Positions 51,699 through 59,737 of a stretch of DNA of 64,000 bases are shown piece by piece (the first letter of the stretch is position 1; the number at the start of each line of letters is the position of its first letter). A model generated the notes under the pieces. The model made no database searches. It saw only the letters and a program-made list of their open reading frames with translations, and was not told where the DNA came from. The stretch spans positions 33,812 through 97,811 of the forward strand of contig CAJTSH010000012.1 of NCBI GenBank assembly GCA_910578885.1, read 5' to 3'. Position numbers and translations under genes: made by a program. The DNA comes from an uncultured Lachnospiraceae bacterium (lineage in GTDB: Bacteria; Bacillota; Clostridia; Lachnospirales; Lachnospiraceae).

Positions 51699-52217
51699 AT
51701 GGCAGAGGCACACTGGTATGTAGTTCATACCTATTCAGGTTATGAGAATAAGGTAAAGGCTAACATTGATAAAACAATCGAAAACAGACATTTAGAGGAT
51801 CAGATTTTGGAGGTGCGCGTTCCGATGCAGGACGTAGTCGAGCTGAAGAACGGCGCTAAGAAACAGGTTTCCAAGAAGATGTTTCCGGGTTATGTACTTA
51901 TCAATATGATTATGAATGATGACACCTGGTATGTTGTCAGAAATACCAGAGGAGTAACCGGATTCGTAGGACCGGGCTCTAAGCCGGTACCACTCACCGA
52001 AGTTGAAATAAGAACACTGGGTATTAAAGCAGACAACATTGTTGTAGATTTTGCAGAAGGAGATACCGTTGTTATCATCGGCGGTGTGTGGAAGGACACC
52101 GTTGGAGTGATTCAGACAATGAACGAAGGCAAGCAGATTGTTACAATCAATGTGGACTTGTTTGGCCGGGAGACGCCGGTTGAAATAAGTTTTTCAGATG
52201 TTAAGAAGATGAATTAA
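51699..52217 (+). CDS. nusG: Transcription termination/antitermination factor NusG
   Basis: 172 residues. NGN domain (AEAHWYVVHTYSGYENKVK, MFPGYVLINM, TRGVTGFVGPG) and a C-terminal KOW domain (EGDTVVIIGGVWKDTVGVI). It binds RNA polymerase and couples transcription to translation or pausing. The operon position is normal. Confidence 0.97.
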   Translation: MAEAHWYVVHTYSGYENKVKANIDKTIENRHLEDQILEVRVPMQDVVELKNGAKKQVSKKMFPGYVLINMIMNDDTWYVVRNTRGVTGFVGPGSKPVPLTEVEIRTLGIKADNIVVDFAEGDTVVIIGGVWKDTVGVIQTMNEGKQIVTINVDLFGRETPVEISFSDVKKMN

Positions 52218-52231
52218 GGAGGCAACCTCAA

Positions 52232-52657
52232 ATGGCAAAGAAAGTAGAAGGATATATTAAATTACAGATTCCTGCCGGAAAAGCAACGCCGGCGCCACCA
52301 GTTGGTCCTGCACTTGGACAGCATGGTGTGAATATCGTGGAATTTACAAAGCAGTTCAACGCAAGAACAGCAGATCAGGGAGATTTGATTATCCCTGTAG
52401 TAATTACCGTTTATGCGGACAGAAGCTTCAGCTTTATCACGAAGACTCCGCCGGCAGCGGTTTTGATTAAGAAAGCCTGCAATTTAAAGAGCGGTTCTGC
52501 TGTACCGAACAAGACAAAGGTAGCAACCATTTCCAAAGCAAAGGTTCAGGAAATCGCAGAGTTAAAGATGCCTGACTTAAACGCAGCATCCTTAGAAGCA
52601 GCTATGAGCATGATCGCTGGTACCTGCCGAAGCATGGGTGTACAGGTAGAGGAATAG
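52232..52657 (+). CDS. rplK: 50S ribosomal protein L11
   Basis: 141 residues. GYIKLQIPAGKATPAPPVGP, ALGQHGVNIVEF and the C-terminal rRNA-binding domain (SMIAGTCRSMGV). It is part of the GTPase-associated centre of the large subunit. AAGGAGGC precedes the ATG. Confidence 0.98.
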   Translation: MAKKVEGYIKLQIPAGKATPAPPVGPALGQHGVNIVEFTKQFNARTADQGDLIIPVVITVYADRSFSFITKTPPAAVLIKKACNLKSGSAVPNKTKVATISKAKVQEIAELKMPDLNAASLEAAMSMIAGTCRSMGVQVEE

Positions 52658-52704
52658 TCCAAAAGCGTTTAGCGAAGAGGATTTCCTTGAAACGCGTATC
52701 AAAA

Positions 52705-52745
52705 CGTTGATGAACAGTGGGAGGGACCACTCCCGATAATACCAC
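52705..52745 (+). promoter_or_regulatory. Probable L1 binding site in the rplA leader
   Basis: GTGGGAG-x-GACC-x-CTCCC hairpin with an adjacent GATAATACCAC, resembling the rRNA site of L1. L1 is known to repress its own operon through such a leader. It lies upstream of the rplA AGGAGG. Confidence 0.5.
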
Positions 52746-52760
52746 AGGAGGTTATTTAGA

Positions 52761-53453
52761 ATGAAAAGAGGAAAAAGATACCTTGAGGCTGCAAAAGCAA
52801 TTGACAGAGCAGCTTTATATGATCCAGCAGAGGCAATCAGCTTAGCAAAGAAAGCGGCTGTTGCTAAATTTGATGAGACAATCGAAGTTCATATCAGAAC
52901 CGGATGTGACGGGCGTCATGCAGATCAGCAGATTCGCGGCGCAGTAGTATTGCCGCACGGAACAGGTAAAACCGTTAAGGTGTTGGTTTTCGCAAAAGGA
53001 ACCAAATTAGATGAGGCAGAGGCAGCGGGAGCAGACTTCGTCGGAGGAGAGGAATTGATTCCTAAGATTCAGAACGATGGCTGGTTCGATTTCGATGTAG
53101 TAGTAGCTACACCGGATATGATGGGCGTTGTTGGCCGTCTTGGCCGTGTACTTGGACCAAAGGGCTTGATGCCGAACCCGAAAGCCGGAACCGTAACGAT
53201 GGACGTGACCAAAGCTGTCAATGACATTAAGGCTGGTAAGATTGAATATAGATTGGACAAAGCAAATATTATCCATGTGCCAATTGGAAAAGCATCCTTT
53301 ACAGAAGAACAATTAGCGGACAACTTCCAGACCCTTATCGATGCAGTTAATAAAGCTAAACCAAGCGCAGTAAAAGGTCAGTTTTTAAGGAGTGTATCTG
53401 TTGCTCCTACAATGGGACCGGGTGCAAAAGTAAATCCTGTTAAGCTTGTTTAG
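52761..53453 (+). CDS. rplA: 50S ribosomal protein L1
   Basis: 230 residues. MKRGKRYLEAAKAIDR start, RTGCDGRHADQQIRG, LGRVLGPKGLMPNPKAGT and a final SVSVAPTMGPGAKV. It forms the L1 stalk. AGGAGG precedes the ATG. Confidence 0.98.
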   Translation: MKRGKRYLEAAKAIDRAALYDPAEAISLAKKAAVAKFDETIEVHIRTGCDGRHADQQIRGAVVLPHGTGKTVKVLVFAKGTKLDEAEAAGADFVGGEELIPKIQNDGWFDFDVVVATPDMMGVVGRLGRVLGPKGLMPNPKAGTVTMDVTKAVNDIKAGKIEYRLDKANIIHVPIGKASFTEEQLADNFQTLIDAVNKAKPSAVKGQFLRSVSVAPTMGPGAKVNPVKLV

Positions 53454-53462
53454 AAAAATTAG

Positions 53463-53491
53463 TTGACATCAATAATAACCAATGCTATAAT
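53463..53491 (+). promoter_or_regulatory. Consensus promoter of rplJ-rplL
   Basis: TTGACA, 17 nt, TATAAT: both hexamers perfect, just after the rplA stop. It makes rplJL a separately transcribed unit. Confidence 0.9.
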
Positions 53492-53496
53492 AGCAA

Positions 53497-53625
53497 CGCA
53501 TATTGCCGAAGACAGCAGGCGCCGTAAGGCGTAATCGCAAGAGCCTGCCGAGGGAAAGCGGATACGAAAGTATTTGTGAATGAGATTTTAATCCTCTCTG
53601 TCTTCCACAGAGAGGATTTTTATTA
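53497..53625 (+). ncRNA. L10 leader RNA with attenuator
   Basis: This 5' leader has the conserved GAAGACAGCAGGCG and AAGAGCCTGCCGAGG segments of ribosomal protein L10 leaders. It ends with a terminator hairpin (AATCCTCTCTGT/ACAGAGAGGATT, then TTTT) at 53593-53625. L10-L7/L12 binds such leaders and represses rplJ. The rest, to 53762, is spacer containing GC-rich sequence. Confidence 0.85.
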
Positions 53626-53762
53626 TGCACACGGGCGCATAAGGAAATTGGTTGCCGTCGCAACATGCGCCCGGCGCGGCATGCGGGGAAGACTCTCCCT
53701 GCATGATTCAAAGTACCTTGTCTTTTTGCAAAATGAAAAATAAAAAAGGAGGTGCACGATTC

Positions 53763-54335
53763 GTGGCAAAAGTAGAATTGAAACAGCCTATCGTACAGGA
53801 GATTTCAGACCAGATTAAAGATGCACAATCAGTAGTTGTTGTTGACTACCGCGGACTGACAGTTGCAGAAGATACTCAGCTGCGTAAGGAGCTGAGAGAA
53901 GCCGGTGTTACTTATAAAGTATATAAGAATACATTGGTCAATTTCGCAATCAAAGGAACGGAGTTCGAAAGCCTTGCATCCACATTAGAAGGACCAAACG
54001 CATTTGCAATCTCTACAACAGATGCAACTGCACCGGCAAGAATTATTGCGAAATTTGCAAAGACTGCTCCTGCGCTTGAGATAAAAGCAGGTGTAGTTGA
54101 AGGAAATTATTATGATGCAGACGGTATGAAGACGATTGCAACAATTCCTTCCAGAGAAGAATTGCTTTCCAAGTTCCTTGGAAGTATTCAGTCTCCGATT
54201 ACCAACTTTGCTCGCGTTCTGAATCAGATCGCAGAAAAAGGCGGCGCAGTAAGCGCAGAGGCTACAGAGGAAGCAGCGCCTGCAGCAGAGGAAGCGGCAG
54301 CAGAAGCAGCTCCAGAAGAGACGCCGGCTGAATAG
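53763..54335 (+). CDS. rplJ: 50S ribosomal protein L10
   Basis: 190 residues from GTG 53763 (AGGAGGTG 8 nt upstream). The frame is open to 53652, but that is leader. MAKVELKQPIVQEISDQIKD, VVVVDYRGLTVAEDTQLRKEL, YKVYKNTLVNFA, and a C-terminal L7/L12-binding helix followed by a long Ala/Glu tail. It anchors the L7/L12 stalk. Confidence 0.97.
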   Translation: MAKVELKQPIVQEISDQIKDAQSVVVVDYRGLTVAEDTQLRKELREAGVTYKVYKNTLVNFAIKGTEFESLASTLEGPNAFAISTTDATAPARIIAKFAKTAPALEIKAGVVEGNYYDADGMKTIATIPSREELLSKFLGSIQSPITNFARVLNQIAEKGGAVSAEATEEAAPAAEEAAAEAAPEETPAE

Positions 54336-54391
54336 ACCGGAATTTGTCAGTATTTAAAATAATAACAAACCAAAAACGGAGGTAAGTAGTA

Positions 54392-54769
54392 ATGGCTAAA
54401 TTAACAACAGCTGAATTTATTGAAGCAATCAAAGAGTTAAGCGTATTAGAATTAAATGATTTAGTAAAAGCATGTGAAGAAGAGTTCGGTGTATCCGCGG
54501 CAGCAGGCGTTGTAGTTGCAGCAGCAGCAGGCGACGGTGCAGCAGCAGGCGAAGAGAAGACAGAGTTCGACGTAGAGTTGACAGAAGTTGGACCGAACAA
54601 AGTTAAAGTTATCAAAGTGGTTCGTGAAGCTACAGGCTTAGGCTTAAAAGAAGCAAAAGACTTAGTAGACGGCGCTCCTAAGATTGTGAAAGAAGCAGCA
54701 GACAAAGCAACTGCTGACGACATCAAAGCTAAATTAGAAGCAGAAGGTGCAAAAGTAACTTTAAAATAG
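54392..54769 (+). CDS. rplL: 50S ribosomal protein L7/L12
   Basis: 125 residues: N-terminal dimer helices (LTTAEFIEAIKELSVLELND), an Ala/Gly hinge, and a C-terminal domain with EKTEFDVELTEVGPNKVKVI and LGLKEAKDLVDGAPK. It recruits translational GTPases. GGAGGTAA precedes it. Confidence 0.98.
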   Translation: MAKLTTAEFIEAIKELSVLELNDLVKACEEEFGVSAAAGVVVAAAAGDGAAAGEEKTEFDVELTEVGPNKVKVIKVVREATGLGLKEAKDLVDGAPKIVKEAADKATADDIKAKLEAEGAKVTLK

Positions 54770-54791
54770 TCGCGATTCAGCGGACTGAGAA

Positions 54792-54849
54792 AAGAGGAAG
54801 AGCCAGTTTGTCCATGTTTACATGAGACAAACTGGCTCTTTCTCTTTTT
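54792..54849 (+). terminator. Strong terminator after rplL
   Basis: A 15-bp perfect stem (AAGAGCCAGTTTGTC and its complement) with a 13-nt loop and T-rich tail (TTCTCTTTTT). Confidence 0.9.
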
Positions 54850-55160
54850 AAAGGCGCAACGCGCGCCAGGGATTGCTGCATTTGCAATCTCTGGCTCAGT
54901 CCGCTGAATCTTTCCCGAAGGTGCGAACATGAAAGACTCAGCGGAAATTTATTTCCGGCTGAATCTTTCCCAAAAGTGCAAACATGAAAGTCTCAGCGGA
55001 AATTTTTTTCCGGCTGAGGCTTTCTGCATTTTGGCATAGTGCGACAGCACGCGCATGAGGAAACCCTGTTTCCGAATTCGCGCACTGCTCATACTGGACT
55101 GAGAAAAGGCATAATGCGCATGAGGAAGCTCTGCTTCCGAATTCGCTCTATGCGGGCAAT
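54850..55160 (+). repeat. Hairpin array with tandem repeats in the rplL-rpoB gap
   Basis: First a CCAG-x-GATTGC/GCAATC-x-CTGG hairpin. Next two tandem 55-nt units (54904-54958, 54959-55013) plus a partial third. Each has an outer stem (GCTGA ... TCAGC) and a CGGAAAT/ATTTCCG hairpin. Then two 31-nt copies (55051-55081, 55116-55146; 28/31 identical). Their loops are GGAAAC-GTTTCC in one and GGAAGC-GCTTCC in the other, a compensatory pair change. There is no coding gene here. Confidence 0.65.
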
Positions 55161-55401
55161 CTAACCTTTATAATATATAAACGAAAAATACTTGAAATTT
55201 ATACGTAAACAATGTATTGTATTACTGCAATAATACAAAGGAAAGGCGAATCACAACTCCATAGAAGGTATGGAGAACATACGTGAAGACATCTATGGAA
55301 AACGATGCGCAAACGCTGTGCTCTTCGTATTTAGAAGAGTTGGCAGAGAGTGTATGGGAACCAATTGGACACGGTACAGCTACACTTTAAAATATATTGC
55401 T

Positions 55402-55439
55402 AAATTTTACAAAACTTTCCCTAAACGACATGGACAAAA
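55402..55439 (+). repeat. 38-nt conserved upstream element, copy 2
   Basis: 35/38 identical to 7068-7105. Here too it ends in a -35-like hexamer (TGGACA, 55431-55436) with TAAAGT exactly 17 nt downstream (55454-55459). Confidence 0.6.
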
Positions 55440-55581
55440 ACTATATCAAATGATAAAGTGGAGAAGATAAAACATTTCATACATAATTCTATATGTATTA
55501 TTGCTTTGTAAAGTATCCAGGGGGTATTTACGAGTGTCAAGAGCAGGCAGGAGATAGATGATGGTATCTTCTGCCTTTTGC
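55431..55581 (+). ncRNA. Possible short transcript between promoter and terminator
   Basis: A promoter-like TGGACA-N17-TAAAGT is followed about 85 nt later by a terminator. There GGCAGGAGATA (55546-55556) pairs with TATCTTCTGCC (55565-55575), followed by TTTTGC. The product would be about 115 nt (roughly 55466-55581). No convincing reading frame is inside. It is a candidate only. Confidence 0.35.
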
Positions 55582-55630
55582 TATAGGTATCCTTTTGTCA
55601 GATAAATGATATATAAATAAAAAATTTTCC

Positions 55631-55660
55631 TTGACTAGCTTTCCGGGCTTGTGTTATCAT
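55631..55660 (+). promoter_or_regulatory. Promoter of rpoBC
   Basis: TTGACT, 18 nt, TATCAT, about 150 nt before the rpoB start. It follows a terminator, so rpoBC appears to be transcribed separately from rplJL. Confidence 0.7.
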
Positions 55661-55813
55661 ATAGGTTGCACTATTGTGGTGAGATAGGCTCTTCTTGTCA
55701 AGTGTTTTTTTACAAAATATTAAAAATACTTGAAAATAAGCCTTGCAAGTGTTCGGCGGACATACAGCCGTACTGCCAGACACGATAAATAAAAAACGAG
55801 AGGTGAAACGTCA

Positions 55814-58800
55814 ATGGAGAAAAACAGAATACGTCCGGTGAAAGCTGGAAAAAGCATACGTATGAGTTACTCAAGACAAAAAGAGGTATTGGAAATGCCG
55901 AATCTGATTGAGGTTCAGAAGGACTCCTATCAGTGGTTCTTGGATGAGGGACTAAAGGAAGTATTTGCCGATATCTCTCCGATTGCGGATTACAGCGGTC
56001 ATTTTAGTCTGGAGTTTGTGGATTTTACGTTATGCGAGGACGATGTAAAATACTCTATTCAGGAATGCAAGCAGAGAGATGCTACCTATGCAGCACCCTT
56101 GAAAGTGAAAGTAAGACTTCACAACAAAGAGAATGATGAAATTAATGAGCATGAAATCTTCATGGGCGATTTACCACTTATGACAGAGACAGGAACCTTC
56201 GTTATCAATGGTGCAGAGCGTGTAATCGTAAGTCAGCTGGTGCGTTCTCCGGGTATCTATTATGGTATTGCCCACGATAAGGTGGGTAAAGAATTATATT
56301 CCTGTACCGTAATTCCGAACCGTGGTGCATGGCTGGAATACGAGACAGACTCTAATGACGTATTTTATGTCCGGGTTGACAGAACCAGAAAAGTGCCGAT
56401 TACCGTTTTGATCCGTGCGCTTGGAGTAAGTACCAATCAGGCGATTATTGACTTGTTTGGTGAGGAGCCGAAAATCGTTGCAAGTTTTGGCAAAGACGTG
56501 GCAACCAACTATGAGGAAGGTCTTTTAGAGTTATATAAAAAGATCCGTCCGGGTGAACCGCTTACCGTAGAAAGCGCAGAGAGCCTGATTACGGCGATGT
56601 TCTTTGACCCGAGACGTTATGACCTTGCAAAAGTCGGACGTTATAAATTTAATAAAAAGCTGGCATTTAAGAATCGTTTGAGAGGAAAAGTGCTTGCCGA
56701 GGATGTTGTGGATTCCGTAACCGGTGAAGTATTTGAAAAAGGTACAGAGCTGACGAGAGAAATGGCAGATCAGATTCAGAATGCCGCAGTTCCATATGTA
56801 TGGGTTCAGACGGAGGAACGCAATGTCAAGGTATTGTCCAATATGATGGTAGATATTACCAACTTTGTAGATGTAGTACCGAAGGAAGTCGGAGTGACGG
56901 AGCTGGTATATTACCCTGTATTAAAACAAATATTGGATGAGAATGAAAATATTGAAGATATCAAGGAAGCGATTCGCAAGAATATCCATGAATTGATTCC
57001 GAAGCATATTACCAAGGAGGATATCTTTGCTTCCATTAACTACAACATGCATTTGGAGTGGGGGCTTGGAAACAGCGACGATATCGATCACTTGGGCAAC
57101 AGGCGTATTCGTGCGGTAGGCGAGCTGTTACAAAATCAGTATCGTATTGGTTTATCCCGTATGGAGCGTGTGGTTCGTGAGAGAATGACAACGCAGGATC
57201 AGGAAGGTGTATCTCCTCAGAGCTTGATTAATATTAAGCCGGTTACTGCGGCAGTGAAAGAGTTCTTTGGTTCTTCCCAGTTGTCACAGTTCATGGATCA
57301 GAATAACCCGCTGGGCGAGCTGACACATAAGCGGCGTTTGTCTGCATTGGGACCGGGCGGTCTTTCCAGAGATCGTGCAGGATTCGAGGTGCGTGACGTC
57401 CATTACTCCCATTATGGAAGAATGTGTCCGATTGAGACGCCGGAAGGTCCGAACATCGGATTGATCAACTCTCTGGCATGTTATGCGAGAATCAACGAGT
57501 ATGGCTTCGTAGAGGCGCCGTACCGTAAAATTGATAAAACAGACCCGCAGAATCCGCGCGTTACGGAAGAAGTAGTGTATATGACTGCGGATGAAGAGGA
57601 TAATTATCATGTGGCGCAGGCGAATGAAGCGCTGGATGAAGAAGGACACTTTGTGAGAAATTCCGTATCCGGCCGTTATCTGGACGAGACGCAGGAATAC
57701 GAGAAAACGATGTTCGATTATATGGACGTATCTCCGAAAATGGTGTTCTCCGTAGCTACAGCATTGATTCCGTTCTTACAGAATGACGATGCGAACCGTG
57801 CGCTGATGGGTTCCAACATGCAGCGTCAGGCAGTTCCTCTTCTTACAACAGAGGCGCCTGTTGTCGGTACCGGTATGGAACCGAAGGCGGCAGTAGACTC
57901 AGGGGTCTGCGTGGTGGCAAAGAAGGCAGGAACCGTAGAAAGTTCGGAATCTGCACAGATTACGATTAAGAATGATGACGGGACAAGAGAGGTATATAAA
58001 TTAACCAAGTTCTCAAGAAGTAACCAAAGTAACTGTTACAATCAGAGACCGATTGTATTTAAGGGCGCTCATGTGGAAGAGGGCGAGGTAATCGCAGACG
58101 GTCCTTCTACTTCCGAAGGTGAACTTGCTCTTGGCAAGAATCCATTAATCGGATTCATGACCTGGGAAGGTTATAACTACGAGGACGCAGTATTATTAAG
58201 TGAAAGACTGGTACAGGATGACGTATATACATCCGTTCATATTGAGGAATATGAAGCAGAGGCAAGAGATACCAAATTAGGGCCGGAGGAAATCACAAGG
58301 GACGTGCCGGGCGTCGGTGATGATGCGTTAAAGGACTTAGACGAGCGCGGAATTATCCGAATCGGAGCAGAGGTTCGTGCCGGAGATATTCTGGTCGGCA
58401 AAGTAACTCCGAAGGGAGAAACAGAGCTGACAGCAGAAGAGAGGCTTCTTCGTGCAATTTTTGGTGAGAAGGCAAGAGAAGTAAGAGATACTTCCTTAAA
58501 GGTTCCTCACGGAGAGTATGGTATCGTAGTAGAAGCAAAGGTATTTACGAGAGAGAACGGAGATGAGTTATCTCCGGGAGTGAATCAGGCGGTTCGTATC
58601 TATATTGCCCAGAAGAGAAAGATTTCTGTCGGTGATAAGATGGCTGGACGTCATGGTAACAAGGGTGTCGTTTCCCGTGTATTGCCGGTAGAAGATATGC
58701 CGTTTCTGCCGAACGGACGTCCTTTGGATATCGTATTAAATCCATTGGGTGTGCCTTCCCGTATGAATATCGGGCAGGTATTGGAAATCCATCTTAGCCT

Positions 58801-59719
58801 TGCTGCAAAGGCGTTAGGCTTTAACATTGAGACTCCGGTGTTTGACGGTGCGAAGGAAATTGATATTCAGGATACGCTGGAGCTTGCAAATGACTATGTG
58901 AACCTTCCGTTTGACGCAGCGGAGGCGGCTGATTGGGATGTAGAGAATTATACGGCGGCTCAGGGAACCTTTACCGGGAAATATAAAGATATTTTAAGAG
59001 ATGATGTGGTGCAGTATCTGGATAAGAACAGAGCGCACAGAGCAGTGTGGAAAGGCGTTCCGATTTCCAGAGACGGAAAGGTACAGCTTCGCGATGGCAG
59101 AACAGGCGAGTTCTTCGACTCACCGGTAACGATCGGACACATGCATTATCTGAAACTGCATCATTTGGTAGACGATAAGATTCATGCGCGTTCTACCGGA
59201 CCGTACTCCTTGGTAACACAGCAGCCGTTAGGCGGTAAAGCGCAGTTCGGCGGACAGCGTTTCGGAGAAATGGAGGTTTGGGCGCTGGAAGCATACGGTG
59301 CATCCTATACCTTGCAGGAAATCTTAACTGTAAAATCCGATGATGTTGTCGGACGTGTTAAGACATACGAAGCGATAATTAAGGGTGATAATATTCCTGA
59401 ACCGGGAATTCCGGAATCCTTTAAGGTACTTCTAAAAGAGCTTCAGTCGTTAGGGCTTGATGTGAGAGTCTTAGATGAGGAACGTAATGAAGTGGAACTT
59501 ATGGAAACCAGCGAATATGGCAATACTGATTTGAATTCCATCATTTCGGGAGATAAGGATTTTGCATTTGACAATGATGAATCCTTTGGTAAGATGGGCT
59601 TCACACAACAGGAGTTTGACGCTGAGAACGAAGAATTAGTGAACATCGAGGAAGATGAAGAGGAAGAGGACGAGTTTAGTCTGGACGATTTCGCTGACGA
59701 AGTTCTTGATGAAGAATAG
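55814..59719 (+). CDS. rpoB: DNA-directed RNA polymerase subunit beta
   Basis: 1301 residues, normal for the family. The rifampicin pocket reads GSSQLSQFMDQNNPLGELTH and RRLSALGPGG, the unsubstituted form at the Asp, His and Ser positions best known for resistance. Also seen: ETPEGPNIGLI, GDKMAGRHGNKGVVS (binding of nucleotides and alpha) and QFGGQRFGEMEVWALEAYGA near the end. A very acidic tail (last 40 residues) follows. AGAGGTGA precedes the ATG. rpoC follows after 18 nt. Confidence 0.98.
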   Translation: MEKNRIRPVKAGKSIRMSYSRQKEVLEMPNLIEVQKDSYQWFLDEGLKEVFADISPIADYSGHFSLEFVDFTLCEDDVKYSIQECKQRDATYAAPLKVKVRLHNKENDEINEHEIFMGDLPLMTETGTFVINGAERVIVSQLVRSPGIYYGIAHDKVGKELYSCTVIPNRGAWLEYETDSNDVFYVRVDRTRKVPITVLIRALGVSTNQAIIDLFGEEPKIVASFGKDVATNYEEGLLELYKKIRPGEPLTVESAESLITAMFFDPRRYDLAKVGRYKFNKKLAFKNRLRGKVLAEDVVDSVTGEVFEKGTELTREMADQIQNAAVPYVWVQTEERNVKVLSNMMVDITNFVDVVPKEVGVTELVYYPVLKQILDENENIEDIKEAIRKNIHELIPKHITKEDIFASINYNMHLEWGLGNSDDIDHLGNRRIRAVGELLQNQYRIGLSRMERVVRERMTTQDQEGVSPQSLINIKPVTAAVKEFFGSSQLSQFMDQNNPLGELTHKRRLSALGPGGLSRDRAGFEVRDVHYSHYGRMCPIETPEGPNIGLINSLACYARINEYGFVEAPYRKIDKTDPQNPRVTEEVVYMTADEEDNYHVAQANEALDEEGHFVRNSVSGRYLDETQEYEKTMFDYMDVSPKMVFSVATALIPFLQNDDANRALMGSNMQRQAVPLLTTEAPVVGTGMEPKAAVDSGVCVVAKKAGTVESSESAQITIKNDDGTREVYKLTKFSRSNQSNCYNQRPIVFKGAHVEEGEVIADGPSTSEGELALGKNPLIGFMTWEGYNYEDAVLLSERLVQDDVYTSVHIEEYEAEARDTKLGPEEITRDVPGVGDDALKDLDERGIIRIGAEVRAGDILVGKVTPKGETELTAEERLLRAIFGEKAREVRDTSLKVPHGEYGIVVEAKVFTRENGDELSPGVNQAVRIYIAQKRKISVGDKMAGRHGNKGVVSRVLPVEDMPFLPNGRPLDIVLNPLGVPSRMNIGQVLEIHLSLAAKALGFNIETPVFDGAKEIDIQDTLELANDYVNLPFDAAEAADWDVENYTAAQGTFTGKYKDILRDDVVQYLDKNRAHRAVWKGVPISRDGKVQLRDGRTGEFFDSPVTIGHMHYLKLHHLVDDKIHARSTGPYSLVTQQPLGGKAQFGGQRFGEMEVWALEAYGASYTLQEILTVKSDDVVGRVKTYEAIIKGDNIPEPGIPESFKVLLKELQSLGLDVRVLDEERNEVELMETSEYGNTDLNSIISGDKDFAFDNDESFGKMGFTQQEFDAENEELVNIEEDEEEEDEFSLDDFADEVLDEE

Positions 59720-59737
59720 ATGGAAGGAGTGTCATAA

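Noticed and set aside
55270..55470. 66-residue open frame in the rplL-rpoB gap
   Set aside because: Poor start context, and its C-terminal part is the translated 38-nt repeat element, so coding is unlikely. A 32-codon frame in another phase nearby is no better.
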